A stretch of 39,005 nt of DNA from Deltaproteobacteria bacterium (GTDB lineage: Bacteria > Myxococcota_A > UBA796 > SXON01), in NCBI GenBank assembly GCA_947445035.1, contig CANFCK010000032.1, forward strand, positions 1 to 39,005, given 5' to 3'. The notes under the pieces are model-generated. The model was not told where the DNA came from. It made no database searches and was given only the letters and a program-made list of their open reading frames with translations. A program made the translations under genes and the position numbers. This document shows, one piece after another, positions 17,169 to 27,081 of this stretch (position 1 is its first letter; the number at the start of each line of letters is the position of its first letter).

Positions 17169-18682
17169 GCGCTCCCGCGTCCCCGTTGCGTTTGGGTCCG
17201 GCAGCGGGGCTCGCGGCGCTCGCCGCGGTCGCGGCCCAGGCGGGATTTCCACCCTTCAACCTGTGGGGGTTGGCGCTATTCTGCCTCGCGCCGCTGCTGG
17301 TCGCGCTGCGGGGACAGCCTCTGAAGCGCGCGTTTTTCATCGCTTGGGTTTACGGCTTTGTCCACAGCGTCTGGGGCTTCCGTTGGCTGACCGGTACGAT
17401 CGAACGTTTCGGAGACCTCGGCGTTTTTCCGGCCTTTGGCCTGCTGGTGGTGCTGAGCGCCTACCACGGTTGCCGGATGGGCCTCGCCGGGTGGGCGGCT
17501 GGGCGGGCAGAGGCCAACGGCTGGTCGCACACCTTGAGTTTCGCCGCAGCCTTTGTCGCGACAGAGGTGCTGTTTCCCCTGCTTTTTCCCTGGTACCTGG
17601 CCACCTCGGTTCACAGCGCCGCGCCCGAGCTGTTGCAGGTGGCCGAGCTCGGCGGGCCCATCGCCGTGGGGCTGCTGATCCTGGCTCCGAGCCTCGCGAT
17701 CGGCGAGGGAATCACTGCACTTCGGAAAGGCGTCACGATCCCTTGGCGCCTCGTCACCGCGGGCCTTCTGGTACCCGTCGTGGCCGCGGTCTACGGGCGC
17801 GTCCGAATGGCGCAGGTCGACTTGGACATTGCGGCGGCCCCACCCGTGAGGCTCGGACTGGTACAGGCCAACCGGCCGATGAACGACCCGACCGGCTACC
17901 TCGACGTCTTGTTTCAGCTCACTGCAGAGGCGCGGACCGCTGGAGCGGAGCTCATCGTCTGGAGCGAGTCGGCCGTGCAAAACGCCTACCCCCACCTCAC
18001 CTACACCACCGCGCTCCCGCGCGACATCACCGGAGCGCTCGGCGTCCCCACGATCTTCGGGGTGCGGATGGTGCGCCAACCGGTGCCCCCCGAGACCGCG
18101 AAGGAGCGATGGAACTCGGTCATCATCGCCGACGCGACGGGCACAGTGCTTGGTCGTTACGACAAACACATTTTGCTGCCGTTCGGCGAATACACCCCGC
18201 TCGGCGACTGGCTCCCCGCCCTAAAAAAACTCCTCACCCACACCGGGAGTATCACTGCCGGCACCACCAATGAACCGCTGCCGTTCGGTGACCACCGGTT
18301 GCTCGCGTTGATTTGTTATGAAGACATCCTTCCCAGCTATGTCAATCGAGCGGTCGTGGCGGTGAACCCAGACCTTCTGGTAAATGTCACCAACGACAGT
18401 TGGTTTGGTGACACTGCGGAGCCTTGGATTCATTTGGGCGAGGCCCGGCTGCGTGCAATCGAGCATCGCCGTTATCTTGTGCGCGCCACCAACTCCGGAC
18501 CGTCTGGCGTCATCGACGCCAATGGAAGGGACGTTGTCCAGAGCGCGGTGTGGGCGCGAGAGCTGGTCATGACCGAGGCCCGGTTCATGCGCTCGGTCAC
18601 CCCCTACGAGCGCTGGGGGGAGGCGCCGTGGCTGGTCGTGAGCGGGTTGGCGTTCGCGATGGCGCTGCTGAAGCGGCGCTGA
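17165..18682 (+). CDS. lnt: Apolipoprotein N-acyltransferase
   Basis: The product is 505 residues from ATG 17165, which forms an ATGA overlap with the previous stop; ATG 17159 is an alternative. Six or so N-terminal transmembrane helices precede a nitrilase-type domain with the full catalytic triad: Glu268 (WSESAVQN), Lys334 (YDKHILLPFGEY) and Cys384 (ICYEDI), close to E. coli Glu267, Lys335 and Cys387. A last helix lies near the C-terminus. It transfers an acyl chain from phospholipid to the N-terminal Cys of apolipoproteins in the inner membrane, the last step after Lgt and LspA. Several lipoproteins are encoded in this window. It is convergent with the SDR gene, with a gap of only 3 bp. 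Confidence 0.97.
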   Translation: MSAPASPLRLGPAAGLAALAAVAAQAGFPPFNLWGLALFCLAPLLVALRGQPLKRAFFIAWVYGFVHSVWGFRWLTGTIERFGDLGVFPAFGLLVVLSAYHGCRMGLAGWAAGRAEANGWSHTLSFAAAFVATEVLFPLLFPWYLATSVHSAAPELLQVAELGGPIAVGLLILAPSLAIGEGITALRKGVTIPWRLVTAGLLVPVVAAVYGRVRMAQVDLDIAAAPPVRLGLVQANRPMNDPTGYLDVLFQLTAEARTAGAELIVWSESAVQNAYPHLTYTTALPRDITGALGVPTIFGVRMVRQPVPPETAKERWNSVIIADATGTVLGRYDKHILLPFGEYTPLGDWLPALKKLLTHTGSITAGTTNEPLPFGDHRLLALICYEDILPSYVNRAVVAVNPDLLVNVTNDSWFGDTAEPWIHLGEARLRAIEHRRYLVRATNSGPSGVIDANGRDVVQSAVWARELVMTEARFMRSVTPYERWGEAPWLVVSGLAFAMALLKRR

Positions 18683-18685
18683 CGC

Positions 18686-19438
18686 CTACTTCATCGGGCT
18701 GGCACGACCGATCACGAGGTCGTACAGCCAGTTGGGCAGGATGCGGGCCAGGCCCATCAAGAGCTTCATCTGAAGGGGGAACGTCAGCTCGCAGGGTCGG
18801 CCTTCCAGGCCGTCGGCGATGATGCGGGCGGCGCGGTCGGCCTTCATCAAAAACGGCATCGGGAACTTGTTGGTACTCGTGAGCGGCGTTTCGATGAAGC
18901 CAGGGTTGATGCTGGTCACCGCGATGCCCTTGCGGCGCAGGTCGACGCGAAAGCTCTCCAGGAGCGTCGTGACGTAGGCCTTGCTGGCGCTGTACCCACC
19001 GCTGCCGGGAAGTCCCCGAAATCCCGCAACCGAGCTGACCGCGGAGATGTGTCCGGAGCCGCGCGTGAGCATCCCCGGCAAGACCGCGCCGATGCTGTAG
19101 AGCACACCACGCACGTTCAGATCGAGCATGCGCTCGATCGCGTCGATCGGCACCTTGGTGGCCGCGCTCGGCTCGCCGGCGCCCGCGTTGGCCACCAGCA
19201 GATCGCAGGGCCCGAGCTTGCCCTCGATGAGCGAGATGGCGTCGACCACTGCGGCCCGATCGGTCACGTCACACGCCGCCCAGGCGGCCTGTCCCCCCGC
19301 GGCCTGGACTTGCGCCCCCACCTCGGCCAACAGCAACTCTCGCCGGGCAACCAGCCCGACCTTGTGGCCGCGACGGCCGTACTCCAGCGCCAATGCGGCG
19401 CCGATGCCGGTGCTGGCGCCGGTGATGATGACGACCAT
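18686..19438 (-). CDS. Classical short-chain dehydrogenase/reductase
   Basis: The 250-residue product has TGASTGIG (cofactor loop), NAGAG, a Ser-containing segment (HISAVSSVAG) and the catalytic YSASK. The classical SDR tetrad is therefore complete. NAD(P)-dependent oxidation or reduction of a hydroxyl/keto substrate is expected; the substrate is unknown. The C-terminal part (LTFPLQMKLLMGLARILPNWLYDLVIG) is hydrophobic, as in SDRs acting on lipids. ATG overlaps the lon stop by one base (TGATG), so it is likely translated from the lon message. Confidence 0.92.
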   Translation of the reverse strand: MVVIITGASTGIGAALALEYGRRGHKVGLVARRELLLAEVGAQVQAAGGQAAWAACDVTDRAAVVDAISLIEGKLGPCDLLVANAGAGEPSAATKVPIDAIERMLDLNVRGVLYSIGAVLPGMLTRGSGHISAVSSVAGFRGLPGSGGYSASKAYVTTLLESFRVDLRRKGIAVTSINPGFIETPLTSTNKFPMPFLMKADRAARIIADGLEGRPCELTFPLQMKLLMGLARILPNWLYDLVIGRASPMK

Positions 19439-21747
19439 CAGACCGCCGGGAAGGTGAGCGCGAGCACCTCGTCGACGTTGTCTACGAAGTGGTACGTCAG
19501 CTCGTCGCGCAGGACCTCGGGAACGTCGTGGAGATCACGCTCGCAGAGGCGCGGCATCACCACGTGGGTGATCCCGGCTCGCCGCGCGGCGAGCACCTTT
19601 TCTTTGATGCCGCCGACCGGAAGCACCTTCCCGCGCAGCGATATCTCTCCGGTCATCGCGAGGTTCGGCCGGACCGCACGCCCCGTGAGCAGCGAGATGA
19701 GCGCGGTGACCATCGTCACACCCGCAGAGGGGCCGTCCTTGGAGATGCCGCCCGCAGGCAGGTGAAGATGGAACTCGTTGTCAGCGAAGACCTGGGTGTC
19801 GATGCCGTAGCGCGGAGCGTGCTCACGCACCCACGACATCGCGGCTTCGCAGCTTTCCTTCATCACGGTACCGAGGTTTCCGGTCAGCTTCAGACCCCGC
19901 GGCCCGGCCATGCGGCTGGCCTCGATGAACAAGATCTCGCCACCCGACGCGGTCCAGGCCAGCCCGATCGCGATGCCCGGCCGGTCGGTGCGCTCCGCCA
20001 GCTCGGCGTGGTGTTTGGGCGGGCCGAGCCAGCGGTTGACCAGCTCCGTGTCCAGCACGAAGGGCGTGGCGTCGCCTTCGACGATGCGGCGGGCGGTCTT
20101 GCGGTAGATCGCGGCCAGCTCACGTTCCAAAGAGCGGACGCCGGCTTCCCGCGTGTAGCTGCGGATGATGTGTTGGAGGATATCGGTGGGAAACTCGAAG
20201 TTGTCAGCGGTGATCCCGTGACTGTCACGAAGACGGCTGTGCAGGTGACGCTCGCCGATGGCGACCTTTTCTTCTTCGATGTAGCCGTGGATCTCGATGA
20301 TCTCCAAACGATCGTGCAGCGCCGCCGGAATCGGCGATTCCGAGTTGGCGGTGCCGATGAACAGCACGTTGGATAGGTCGTACGGGGCGTCGAGGTAGTG
20401 GTCGCGGAAGTTGCTGTTCTGTTCGGGGTCCAACACTTCGAGCAGGGCGCTGGCGGGATCGCCGCGGAAGTCGTTGCCGATCTTGTCGAGCTCGTCGAGG
20501 ATGATCACCGGGTTGCGGGTCCCGGCGCGGCGAAGCGCTTGAATGACCCGACCCGGCATCGCTCCAACGTACGTGCGACGATGGCCGCGGATTTCAGCCT
20601 CGTCTTTCATGCCGCCGAGGGAGATGCGCTCGACCTTCCGACCGAGCGCCTTGGCCACCGAGCGGCCGAGTGACGTCTTTCCCACGCCTGGGGGGCCGAT
20701 GAAACAGAGGATGGGAGACTTCGCGTCTTTCTTGAGTTGGCGGACGGCCAGGAACTCAAGAAGTCGTTCCTTTGGCTTGTCCAGGCCGTAGTGTTCGGTG
20801 TCGAGCACGGCCTTGGCTTCGGCCAATGACGCGTTGTCATCCGTCTGAGTGGTCCAGGGAACCGCGACGATCCAATCCAACCATGTGCGCGCGACCATGT
20901 ATTCGGAGGCATCGACGTGAATCTTCTTGAGCCGGTCCAGCTCCCGGCGGGCGTCCTTGGCCACCTCTTCGGGCATGCCACTTTCAGCGATCTTCTTTTC
21001 GTACTCGGCGACCTCGTCGTTGACGGTCTCGCCGAGTTCTTTCTGGATGGCCTTGAGTTGTTCGCGTAGGTGATATTCGCGTTGATTCTCGTCCATCGCC
21101 CGCTGCACTTCGGCCGCGATGCGGTGTTTGAGGAGCCCGTATTCGCGCGCCCGTTCCAAGAACCACACGAGGCGTTCCAAACGAACCGGGAGCTTGGGTT
21201 CGGCCAGGATCTCCTGCGCTTCCTCCGGCGCCAAGCCGATCTGACCGGCGAGGTGGTCGCACACCCGCTCGGCGCCCTCGATGAGATCGAGGGCGCGGGT
21301 CAGGGGTTCCGGAGGTTTGTCGGGCCCAAGCAGCGCGAGCACCTCGACCGCGAGCTCACGGATGCGCTTTTCGGCCGCCTGCACCTGCTTGGGATCGCCG
21401 GGCTGGGTCTGGAAACGACCGGGCGCACAGCACAACCCAAGGTCCGGGGACTCCTGGAAGTCGCCGATCACGCAACGATCGAGCACCTCGACGAGCACCC
21501 GGACGGAGCCGTCGGCGAGGTTCAGCGAGCGGAGCACCCGGGTGGTCACCCCCACCTTGGCCACATCCTCGGGACCGGGGTTCTCCAAGCCGGCGTCCGG
21601 CTGGAGGATGCAGACCAGGTCGAGCTTCTTGTCCAGGTGCGCGTCGAGCGCGGCCACGCTTGGCCCCCGGCCGAGCGTCACGTTGGTGAGCATGCCGGGG
21701 AAGAGGACGACGTTACGGAGGGGGACGGCTGGGAAGTAACGAGGCAT
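19438..21747 (-). CDS. lon: ATP-dependent protease Lon (endopeptidase La)
   Basis: The 769-residue product has the N-terminal substrate-binding domain (PAVPLRNVVLFPGM), a coiled-coil region (EYHLREQLKAIQKELGE), AAA+ Walker A GPPGVGKTSLG and Walker B VIILDELDKIG. The C-terminal Ser-Lys protease domain has KDGPSAGVTM (Ser674) and GGIKEK (Lys717). Lon degrades misfolded and regulatory proteins in the cytoplasm. The length fits the usual bacterial LonA (about 780). Its start is 25 bp from the divergent kinase gene; no complete promoter pair was recognised in that gap. Here it is followed by an SDR gene, which is an unusual partner. Confidence 0.97.
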   Translation of the reverse strand: MPRYFPAVPLRNVVLFPGMLTNVTLGRGPSVAALDAHLDKKLDLVCILQPDAGLENPGPEDVAKVGVTTRVLRSLNLADGSVRVLVEVLDRCVIGDFQESPDLGLCCAPGRFQTQPGDPKQVQAAEKRIRELAVEVLALLGPDKPPEPLTRALDLIEGAERVCDHLAGQIGLAPEEAQEILAEPKLPVRLERLVWFLERAREYGLLKHRIAAEVQRAMDENQREYHLREQLKAIQKELGETVNDEVAEYEKKIAESGMPEEVAKDARRELDRLKKIHVDASEYMVARTWLDWIVAVPWTTQTDDNASLAEAKAVLDTEHYGLDKPKERLLEFLAVRQLKKDAKSPILCFIGPPGVGKTSLGRSVAKALGRKVERISLGGMKDEAEIRGHRRTYVGAMPGRVIQALRRAGTRNPVIILDELDKIGNDFRGDPASALLEVLDPEQNSNFRDHYLDAPYDLSNVLFIGTANSESPIPAALHDRLEIIEIHGYIEEEKVAIGERHLHSRLRDSHGITADNFEFPTDILQHIIRSYTREAGVRSLERELAAIYRKTARRIVEGDATPFVLDTELVNRWLGPPKHHAELAERTDRPGIAIGLAWTASGGEILFIEASRMAGPRGLKLTGNLGTVMKESCEAAMSWVREHAPRYGIDTQVFADNEFHLHLPAGGISKDGPSAGVTMVTALISLLTGRAVRPNLAMTGEISLRGKVLPVGGIKEKVLAARRAGITHVVMPRLCERDLHDVPEVLRDELTYHFVDNVDEVLALTFPAV

Positions 21748-21772
21748 GACTGGGCGGCGCCGCTAACCGATC

Positions 21773-24700
21773 ATGCGCAGACTCGGAGAGGGAATACACT
21801 CCGCGCGCTTGAAACCATCGCTTCCCATCGCCTTCGGCGACTACCAGCTGCTCGAACGCATCGCCGTCGGCGGCATGGCCGAGGTTTACCTGGCGCGGAG
21901 TTTTGGGGTCGAGGGCTTCGAAAAGCGGCTGGTCATCAAGAAGATCACTCCGGAGCTGGCGAAGAACCCGCGCTTTGTCCAGATGTTCGTCCACGAGGCC
22001 AAGCTCAGCGTCGCGCTGAACCACACCAACATCGTCCAGGTCTTCGACCTCGGCAAGGTCGGCAACGACCCGTACATGGCCATGGAGTACATTCACGGTC
22101 GCGACCTGACGCAGACCCTTCGCGTCTTGCGACGGGGCGGCGCGCGCATCGATGTCGGGTTGGCAGTGTACATCGCTGGGAAGACCCTCCGGGGCTTGGG
22201 GTACGCGCATTCGCGCACCACTCCCGACGGTCGACACCTGCAGATCGTCCACCGCGACGTCAGCCCCCACAACATCGTCATCAGCTTTGAAGGAGCGATC
22301 AAGCTGGTGGACTTCGGAATTGCCCGGCTGGTGGGAGAGAGCCTCGGGGACGCGGATCCGGCGCAGGCGGGCCGGCCGGGCGGTGGCAAGTTCGCCTACA
22401 TGTCGCCCGAGCAGGCGCAGGGGCTCCCGGTCGACGGGCGCAGCGACCTCTTCTCGTTGGGCGTCGTGCTCTACGAGATGCTCGCTGGAAAACGCTTGTT
22501 CTCCAACGATGATCCGGACGCAAAGCTCCGGCAGGTCATCGATTGTGTGATTCCCGACCTCCGCCCGCTTCACCCCGATGTTCCCGATGAACTATGGGCG
22601 CTTCTTCAGAAGGCGCTCGCCAAGGACCCTGCCGACCGCTACCAGGATGCGGCGACCTTCGAAGAGGACCTGCGGGCGCTGTCGTTCGCTCGGCGCTGGC
22701 GCGCGGACGCGCGCATGCTCGGGGAGCTCATGCGCGAGCTGTGGGCGCCGGAGCTGGCCGGCGGCAGGGGGATCAACGACTTGGAGCTTTTGGCCGAGGA
22801 CCTCAACGCGCTGCACACCGGCAAAGACCCCGAACCCGACTCGAGTCACTCCACCAACGAGTCGGCATCGAGCGCGGAGGAGCGCGGGCCGCGCCATCTG
22901 CTGGCGATGCAGGGCGAACGAAAGAACGTCACGGTCATGGTGGTCGAGGTCAACGGCCTGACCGAGTTCTCGGCGCGCGCCGAGACGGAGGAGGTGGGGC
23001 GGGTCCACTTCAAAATGCTGAGGATGATCCGGAAGCTGGTCGACCATATGGGCGGCGTGGCCGAGCGTTTCGACGACGACACGCTTTTCGTCTTTTTCGG
23101 CCTCCCGCGGGCGCTGGGCGAAGACCTGGACCGCGCGCTGGCTTGCGCTCGAGAGTTTCATAGATTGGCCGCCCGCTTACGGCGTCGAGGGTTGCCGACC
23201 GAGTTCAGCATCGGCATCCACGTCGGCGAGCTCAATGTGGGCCGTCGCCACGGCCGTCACTACCGCTACACGGCGCGCGGCGACACGCTCAAGACGTGTG
23301 TCCGCTTGGCGTACGCGGCCGATCCTGGCACCACGTTGGTCTCGGACCGGGTCGCGGCCCTCGCCGGGGACCGCTTCCCCTTCGAGCGGGGTCCGGAGCT
23401 TCGTCGCAAGGGCACGCGGGCCACGAGGGCCAGCTTCTTGCTGGGAGCAGGGCGCCGTCGCGGTGGTCGAGGGGTGCTCGGGCGGTGGCTGCGGCGCGGG
23501 AACGAGCTCGAAGTCGTCCGCGACGCGCTCGCTTCGCTCCGGGACGGCCGCGGGGCCCGTATCGGGGTGGTCGGTGACGCGGGGTCGGGGAAGACGAGGT
23601 TTTTTCGAGAGCTACGCGACCTTGCCTCGCGACGGAAGATTTCCGTTTTCCATGGCCGGGCGATGCCGTTCGGGGCCGACCGCCCGCTCGCACCGTTTCG
23701 GGACCTCGTCAGCGACATCCTCGGTATCGAAGCGGACACCGGCGCTGCGGAGGTGCGCGAGCGCCTACAGCGGCTCACTGAGCTGCGGCTGGAGGACAGC
23801 GAGGTCGCGGTGATCGCCACGCTGTACGCCATGGATATGGGCGACGGCGTTTTCCCGGCCCGGGAAGCCTTGGATACGGTGATGGTCAAGCTCGTGCGGG
23901 GTCTCGCTCACGACCGTCCGGCGATCGTCATGCTGGAGGACATCCAGTACCTCGACCCCTTCGAGACGCAGCTCTTGTCGCAGCTTCTGGACGCCACCGA
24001 GGGCGAGCCGGTGCTGCTTTTGTGTAGTTGGCGTGGCGACGGCGACCCCCGGCTCACGGGTCGCATGGAGCAGGTCGCGCTGGGACCGCTTGAGCACGCC
24101 CAGATCGAGACCATGGCAGCAGACGTGCTCGGGGCCGAGTCTATCGGGCCAGACCTGTCGCGACTGGTTCGGCGCAGCACGGAGGGGAACCCGCTTTACC
24201 TGGAAGAGGTGCTCAAGGCGCTGCGGCAGGGGGGCCGCATCTGGTGGGAGGGTCGTCGGGCCCGGCTCAAAGACCCGCATCTCGACGCGAACTTGCCTGA
24301 CACCCTCGCGGGCCTGCTCGCCGCGCGTGTGGACGCGCTCGATCCGCTGGCGAAGGGCGCGCTCCAGGTGGCCGCGGTGATCGGCCTCGGCTTTTCGCCC
24401 GTGCTCCTCGGCGAGGCGGTGGGCGCGGACGAGCCGATGGGACTCGTGGGCGAGCTCGTGCGCGCCGGGCTGGTGTCGCCGGATGGCCGCGCCCCCGACA
24501 CCGCGTACAGCTTTTCGTCGGTGCTGGTCTGGGACTGCGTCAACCGCGGCATCCTCGGGGTGCAGCGTCGCGAGTACCATCGCATGGTCGCAGCGGCGAT
24601 GGAGCGAGTGTACGGCGCCCGCCTCGACACGGTCGTGGAGTCATTTGCGCAGCACTGCCACGCCGGCGGGCGGGCGTGCGATGCGATCACCAGCATCTAC

Positions 24701-25774
24701 CGCGCGGGTGAGGACCACCGGAACGCACAGTACTTCGAACGTGCCCTCGACTGCTTTCTCAAGGGCATGGGCTGGCACGACGCCGCCCCCCGCGCCGAGC
24801 GGGACCCGCAGATGGAGGCGCGGCTGCACGTCGCCGCGGGTGAAGTGGCCCGGCTCATGGGGCTGGCGTCGGCGGAGCGCATGCTCAGCGTGGCACTGGA
24901 CGTGGCCGCCGAGGCGGGACCCCGCGTTGCCGAGGCGAGGGCGCTGCTCGGTCTCGGTCAGATTTTCGCCGCCCAGGGCAAGCCCATGCTGGCGCGCGCC
25001 CATGTGGAGGACGCGGAGGGCATCGCTCGGCGCTCGGGTGAGCTGTCCATTCATGTGCAGTGCCTTGAGGTGCTCGGCGCGCTCGAACTCGACGCCGGGC
25101 AGGTCGAAGAGGCCCAGAAGGTGTACGAGAAGGGCCTGGCGGCAGCGGGTGACCGGGGCGACCTCGCGGTGCGCATGCTCCTCGGCCTCGCCCATCACGC
25201 CGCGCGCCTGGGCGACAACGACGCCGCGCTGGACATCCTCCAAAAGGCGCTCCCCCACGCCGAGCGCGCCAACGATCGGGTGCTCTTGGGCCGGGTCATC
25301 AACAACATCGGCATCGCTTTTCTCGATACGGAGCGCCCGGCGGAAGCGCTTCTGGAGTTCCGCCGGGCCCTGGAAGTTCGCCGCGGCCTCGGGTACCGTC
25401 CGGGCGAGGTGGTCAACCTGCACAACATCGGCGATGCGCTTTTGCGCCTCGGGGACCATGGGCGCGCGTGGGCGGCGTTCGAGCAGTCCCGGGACCTCTC
25501 GAAGGAGTGTGCTTGGAACCGCGGTGTGGTGATGAACGAAGTGTTCCTGCACTACCTGCGGGGCGTGCGCGGGGAAGAGGTCACCGCCGACCTCACCACC
25601 GCGGCCGCCACCGCTGATCGCCTCGGTGAGCCCGAGTCGGCCTACCTCGCAAGGTGGTCGATCCTCCGTCTCTCTGGTGACCGTGAGGGCGCCATCCGGC
25701 TCGCGCACGCCTGCGCCGACGCCGGCTTCCCCAACCTCGCTGTGCACATCCGCAAGACGACGGAGCGCTCGTGA
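21773..25774 (+). CDS. Multidomain Ser/Thr kinase / cyclase-like / ATPase / TPR regulator
   Basis: The product has 1333 residues. Residues ~22-310 are a Hanks-type kinase: VGGMAEVYLA, VIKKI, HRDVSPHN (Asp162), DFG (Asp180) and YMSPEQ. Residues ~380-540 resemble a class III cyclase catalytic domain but with changed key residues (Glu392 for metal Asp, Arg432 for Lys, Lys507 for Asn). Around 575-900 is an AAA/STAND-like ATPase with Walker A GDAGSGKTR (~600) and Walker B-like IVMLEDIQYLD. The C-terminus (~1000-1310) holds TPR units. This order matches the large kinase-cyclase-ATPase sensors of delta-lineage bacteria. It is likely a cytoplasmic scaffold or switch, coupled by GTGA to an intact membrane cyclase. 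ATG 21773 lacks a clear RBS; an in-frame TTG at 21809 is possible. Confidence 0.93.
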   Translation: MRRLGEGIHSARLKPSLPIAFGDYQLLERIAVGGMAEVYLARSFGVEGFEKRLVIKKITPELAKNPRFVQMFVHEAKLSVALNHTNIVQVFDLGKVGNDPYMAMEYIHGRDLTQTLRVLRRGGARIDVGLAVYIAGKTLRGLGYAHSRTTPDGRHLQIVHRDVSPHNIVISFEGAIKLVDFGIARLVGESLGDADPAQAGRPGGGKFAYMSPEQAQGLPVDGRSDLFSLGVVLYEMLAGKRLFSNDDPDAKLRQVIDCVIPDLRPLHPDVPDELWALLQKALAKDPADRYQDAATFEEDLRALSFARRWRADARMLGELMRELWAPELAGGRGINDLELLAEDLNALHTGKDPEPDSSHSTNESASSAEERGPRHLLAMQGERKNVTVMVVEVNGLTEFSARAETEEVGRVHFKMLRMIRKLVDHMGGVAERFDDDTLFVFFGLPRALGEDLDRALACAREFHRLAARLRRRGLPTEFSIGIHVGELNVGRRHGRHYRYTARGDTLKTCVRLAYAADPGTTLVSDRVAALAGDRFPFERGPELRRKGTRATRASFLLGAGRRRGGRGVLGRWLRRGNELEVVRDALASLRDGRGARIGVVGDAGSGKTRFFRELRDLASRRKISVFHGRAMPFGADRPLAPFRDLVSDILGIEADTGAAEVRERLQRLTELRLEDSEVAVIATLYAMDMGDGVFPAREALDTVMVKLVRGLAHDRPAIVMLEDIQYLDPFETQLLSQLLDATEGEPVLLLCSWRGDGDPRLTGRMEQVALGPLEHAQIETMAADVLGAESIGPDLSRLVRRSTEGNPLYLEEVLKALRQGGRIWWEGRRARLKDPHLDANLPDTLAGLLAARVDALDPLAKGALQVAAVIGLGFSPVLLGEAVGADEPMGLVGELVRAGLVSPDGRAPDTAYSFSSVLVWDCVNRGILGVQRREYHRMVAAAMERVYGARLDTVVESFAQHCHAGGRACDAITSIYRAGEDHRNAQYFERALDCFLKGMGWHDAAPRAERDPQMEARLHVAAGEVARLMGLASAERMLSVALDVAAEAGPRVAEARALLGLGQIFAAQGKPMLARAHVEDAEGIARRSGELSIHVQCLEVLGALELDAGQVEEAQKVYEKGLAAAGDRGDLAVRMLLGLAHHAARLGDNDAALDILQKALPHAERANDRVLLGRVINNIGIAFLDTERPAEALLEFRRALEVRRGLGYRPGEVVNLHNIGDALLRLGDHGRAWAAFEQSRDLSKECAWNRGVVMNEVFLHYLRGVRGEEVTADLTTAAATADRLGEPESAYLARWSILRLSGDREGAIRLAHACADAGFPNLAVHIRKTTERS

Positions 25775-27078
25775 GCGCCAGCGGCTCCGCTGGCTTCGCA
25801 GAAAAGGCCCGGGAGCTCGTGGAGGCGGATGCGCGCCGTTTCGAGCGCATCGCGGCGATCTTGCGCCTGGTCTTTGGCGGCCTCGGGGGCTTGGCGATCC
25901 TCGGCAACTGGGACAGCAACAGCCTTGCCGCGATGTTGTTTTCCAGCTCGATCTTCGCCGTGGAGTTCGTCTGGGCGATCTTTGTGTACGTGATGGTTCG
26001 CGCCCAGACGGCGCCGGCCTGGTCCAAGTGGGCCAGCGCGGTGGCCGACGTCACGTTCGTGACGGCATTTTCCGCCAGTGGGATGCTCAACTACAGCGGC
26101 GCGTACGAGACGCTCCTGGCGCCGCTTCTGCTTGGGCTCTACCCGCTCTTCATCCTGCTCACCGCCCTCTCCGGCAGCGTCCGGCTGACGGTTTTCGCCG
26201 GCGCGCTCGCTGCTGTCGAACGCCTGGGGCTCTTGCAGTACATCGTCGACCGCGGCCTGGTGCGCACCACCGAGATTGCGTCGTACGGCACCGACTCCGT
26301 GAGCATGCCGGATCAGTACACCATCGTCGCCTTCCTCCTGGTTTTGGGAGGGCTCTTCGGCGCGTTGTCGTGGCTGCTGCGGAGCGAGTGGCAGCGCTCC
26401 GCCGAGGAGACGCTCCACAAGCTGGAGGCCGAACGGCAACGGACCCAGTTCCGGAAGTACTTGTCGTCCGCCGTAGCGGACTTCGTCGTGGCCAACCCGG
26501 AGGCGCTGACCCTGGGCGGAGCCCGACGCGTGGCCTCGGTGGTGTTCGTCGACATCCGCGACTTCACGCCGTTTGCCGAAGCGCAGCGGCCGGAACGGGT
26601 GGTCGAGTTCCTCAATCACGTCTTCTCCGAGCTCGTCGTCATCGTGTTCAAGCACGGCGGGACCCTGGACAAGTTCCTCGGCGACGGGCTGATGGCGGTC
26701 TTCGGCGTGCCTCAGGACCTGCCCGATGCGGCCGCGCGAGCGGTGAGCGCCGCCATCGAGATGCAGGCCTGCATCCATCGGATGGACGCGAGCCACGCCG
26801 CCGGGGACCACGAGCTCCGGATCGGCGTGGGCATCGCGCACGGTGACGTCGTGGCGGGAAACGTCGGCTCGCCGGACCGCATGGAGTACACCGTGATCGG
26901 CGACACCGTGAACTACGCAGCGCGCCTTCAGGGGCTGTGCAAGGACCTCGATCAGGGCATCGTCGTAAGCGACGCCGTACACGATAGCGCACCGGGGTTC
27001 CGCTATGTGCAGATGCCGCCGGTGCGCGTCAAGGGCAAGACCGGCACGCCGGTGATCTGGGCCGTGCTCGATCGCTGA
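25771..27078 (+). CDS. Membrane-bound class III adenylate/guanylate cyclase
   Basis: The 435-residue product starts at a GTG overlapping the previous stop. The N-terminal ~200 residues contain five or six hydrophobic segments, and a helical linker (LEAERQRTQFRKYLS) leads into the cyclase domain. All catalytic positions are present: metal Asp261 (FVDIRDFT), Lys301 and metal Asp305 (DKFLGDGLMAVFG), Asp378 (GDTVN), Asn381 and Arg385. Lys and Asp at the purine-recognition sites favour ATP over GTP. It probably makes cAMP at the inner membrane in response to a membrane or partner signal. Coupling to the multidomain kinase suggests the two form one pathway (inference). Confidence 0.94.
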   Translation: MSASGSAGFAEKARELVEADARRFERIAAILRLVFGGLGGLAILGNWDSNSLAAMLFSSSIFAVEFVWAIFVYVMVRAQTAPAWSKWASAVADVTFVTAFSASGMLNYSGAYETLLAPLLLGLYPLFILLTALSGSVRLTVFAGALAAVERLGLLQYIVDRGLVRTTEIASYGTDSVSMPDQYTIVAFLLVLGGLFGALSWLLRSEWQRSAEETLHKLEAERQRTQFRKYLSSAVADFVVANPEALTLGGARRVASVVFVDIRDFTPFAEAQRPERVVEFLNHVFSELVVIVFKHGGTLDKFLGDGLMAVFGVPQDLPDAAARAVSAAIEMQACIHRMDASHAAGDHELRIGVGIAHGDVVAGNVGSPDRMEYTVIGDTVNYAARLQGLCKDLDQGIVVSDAVHDSAPGFRYVQMPPVRVKGKTGTPVIWAVLDR

Positions 27079-27081
27079 GGG

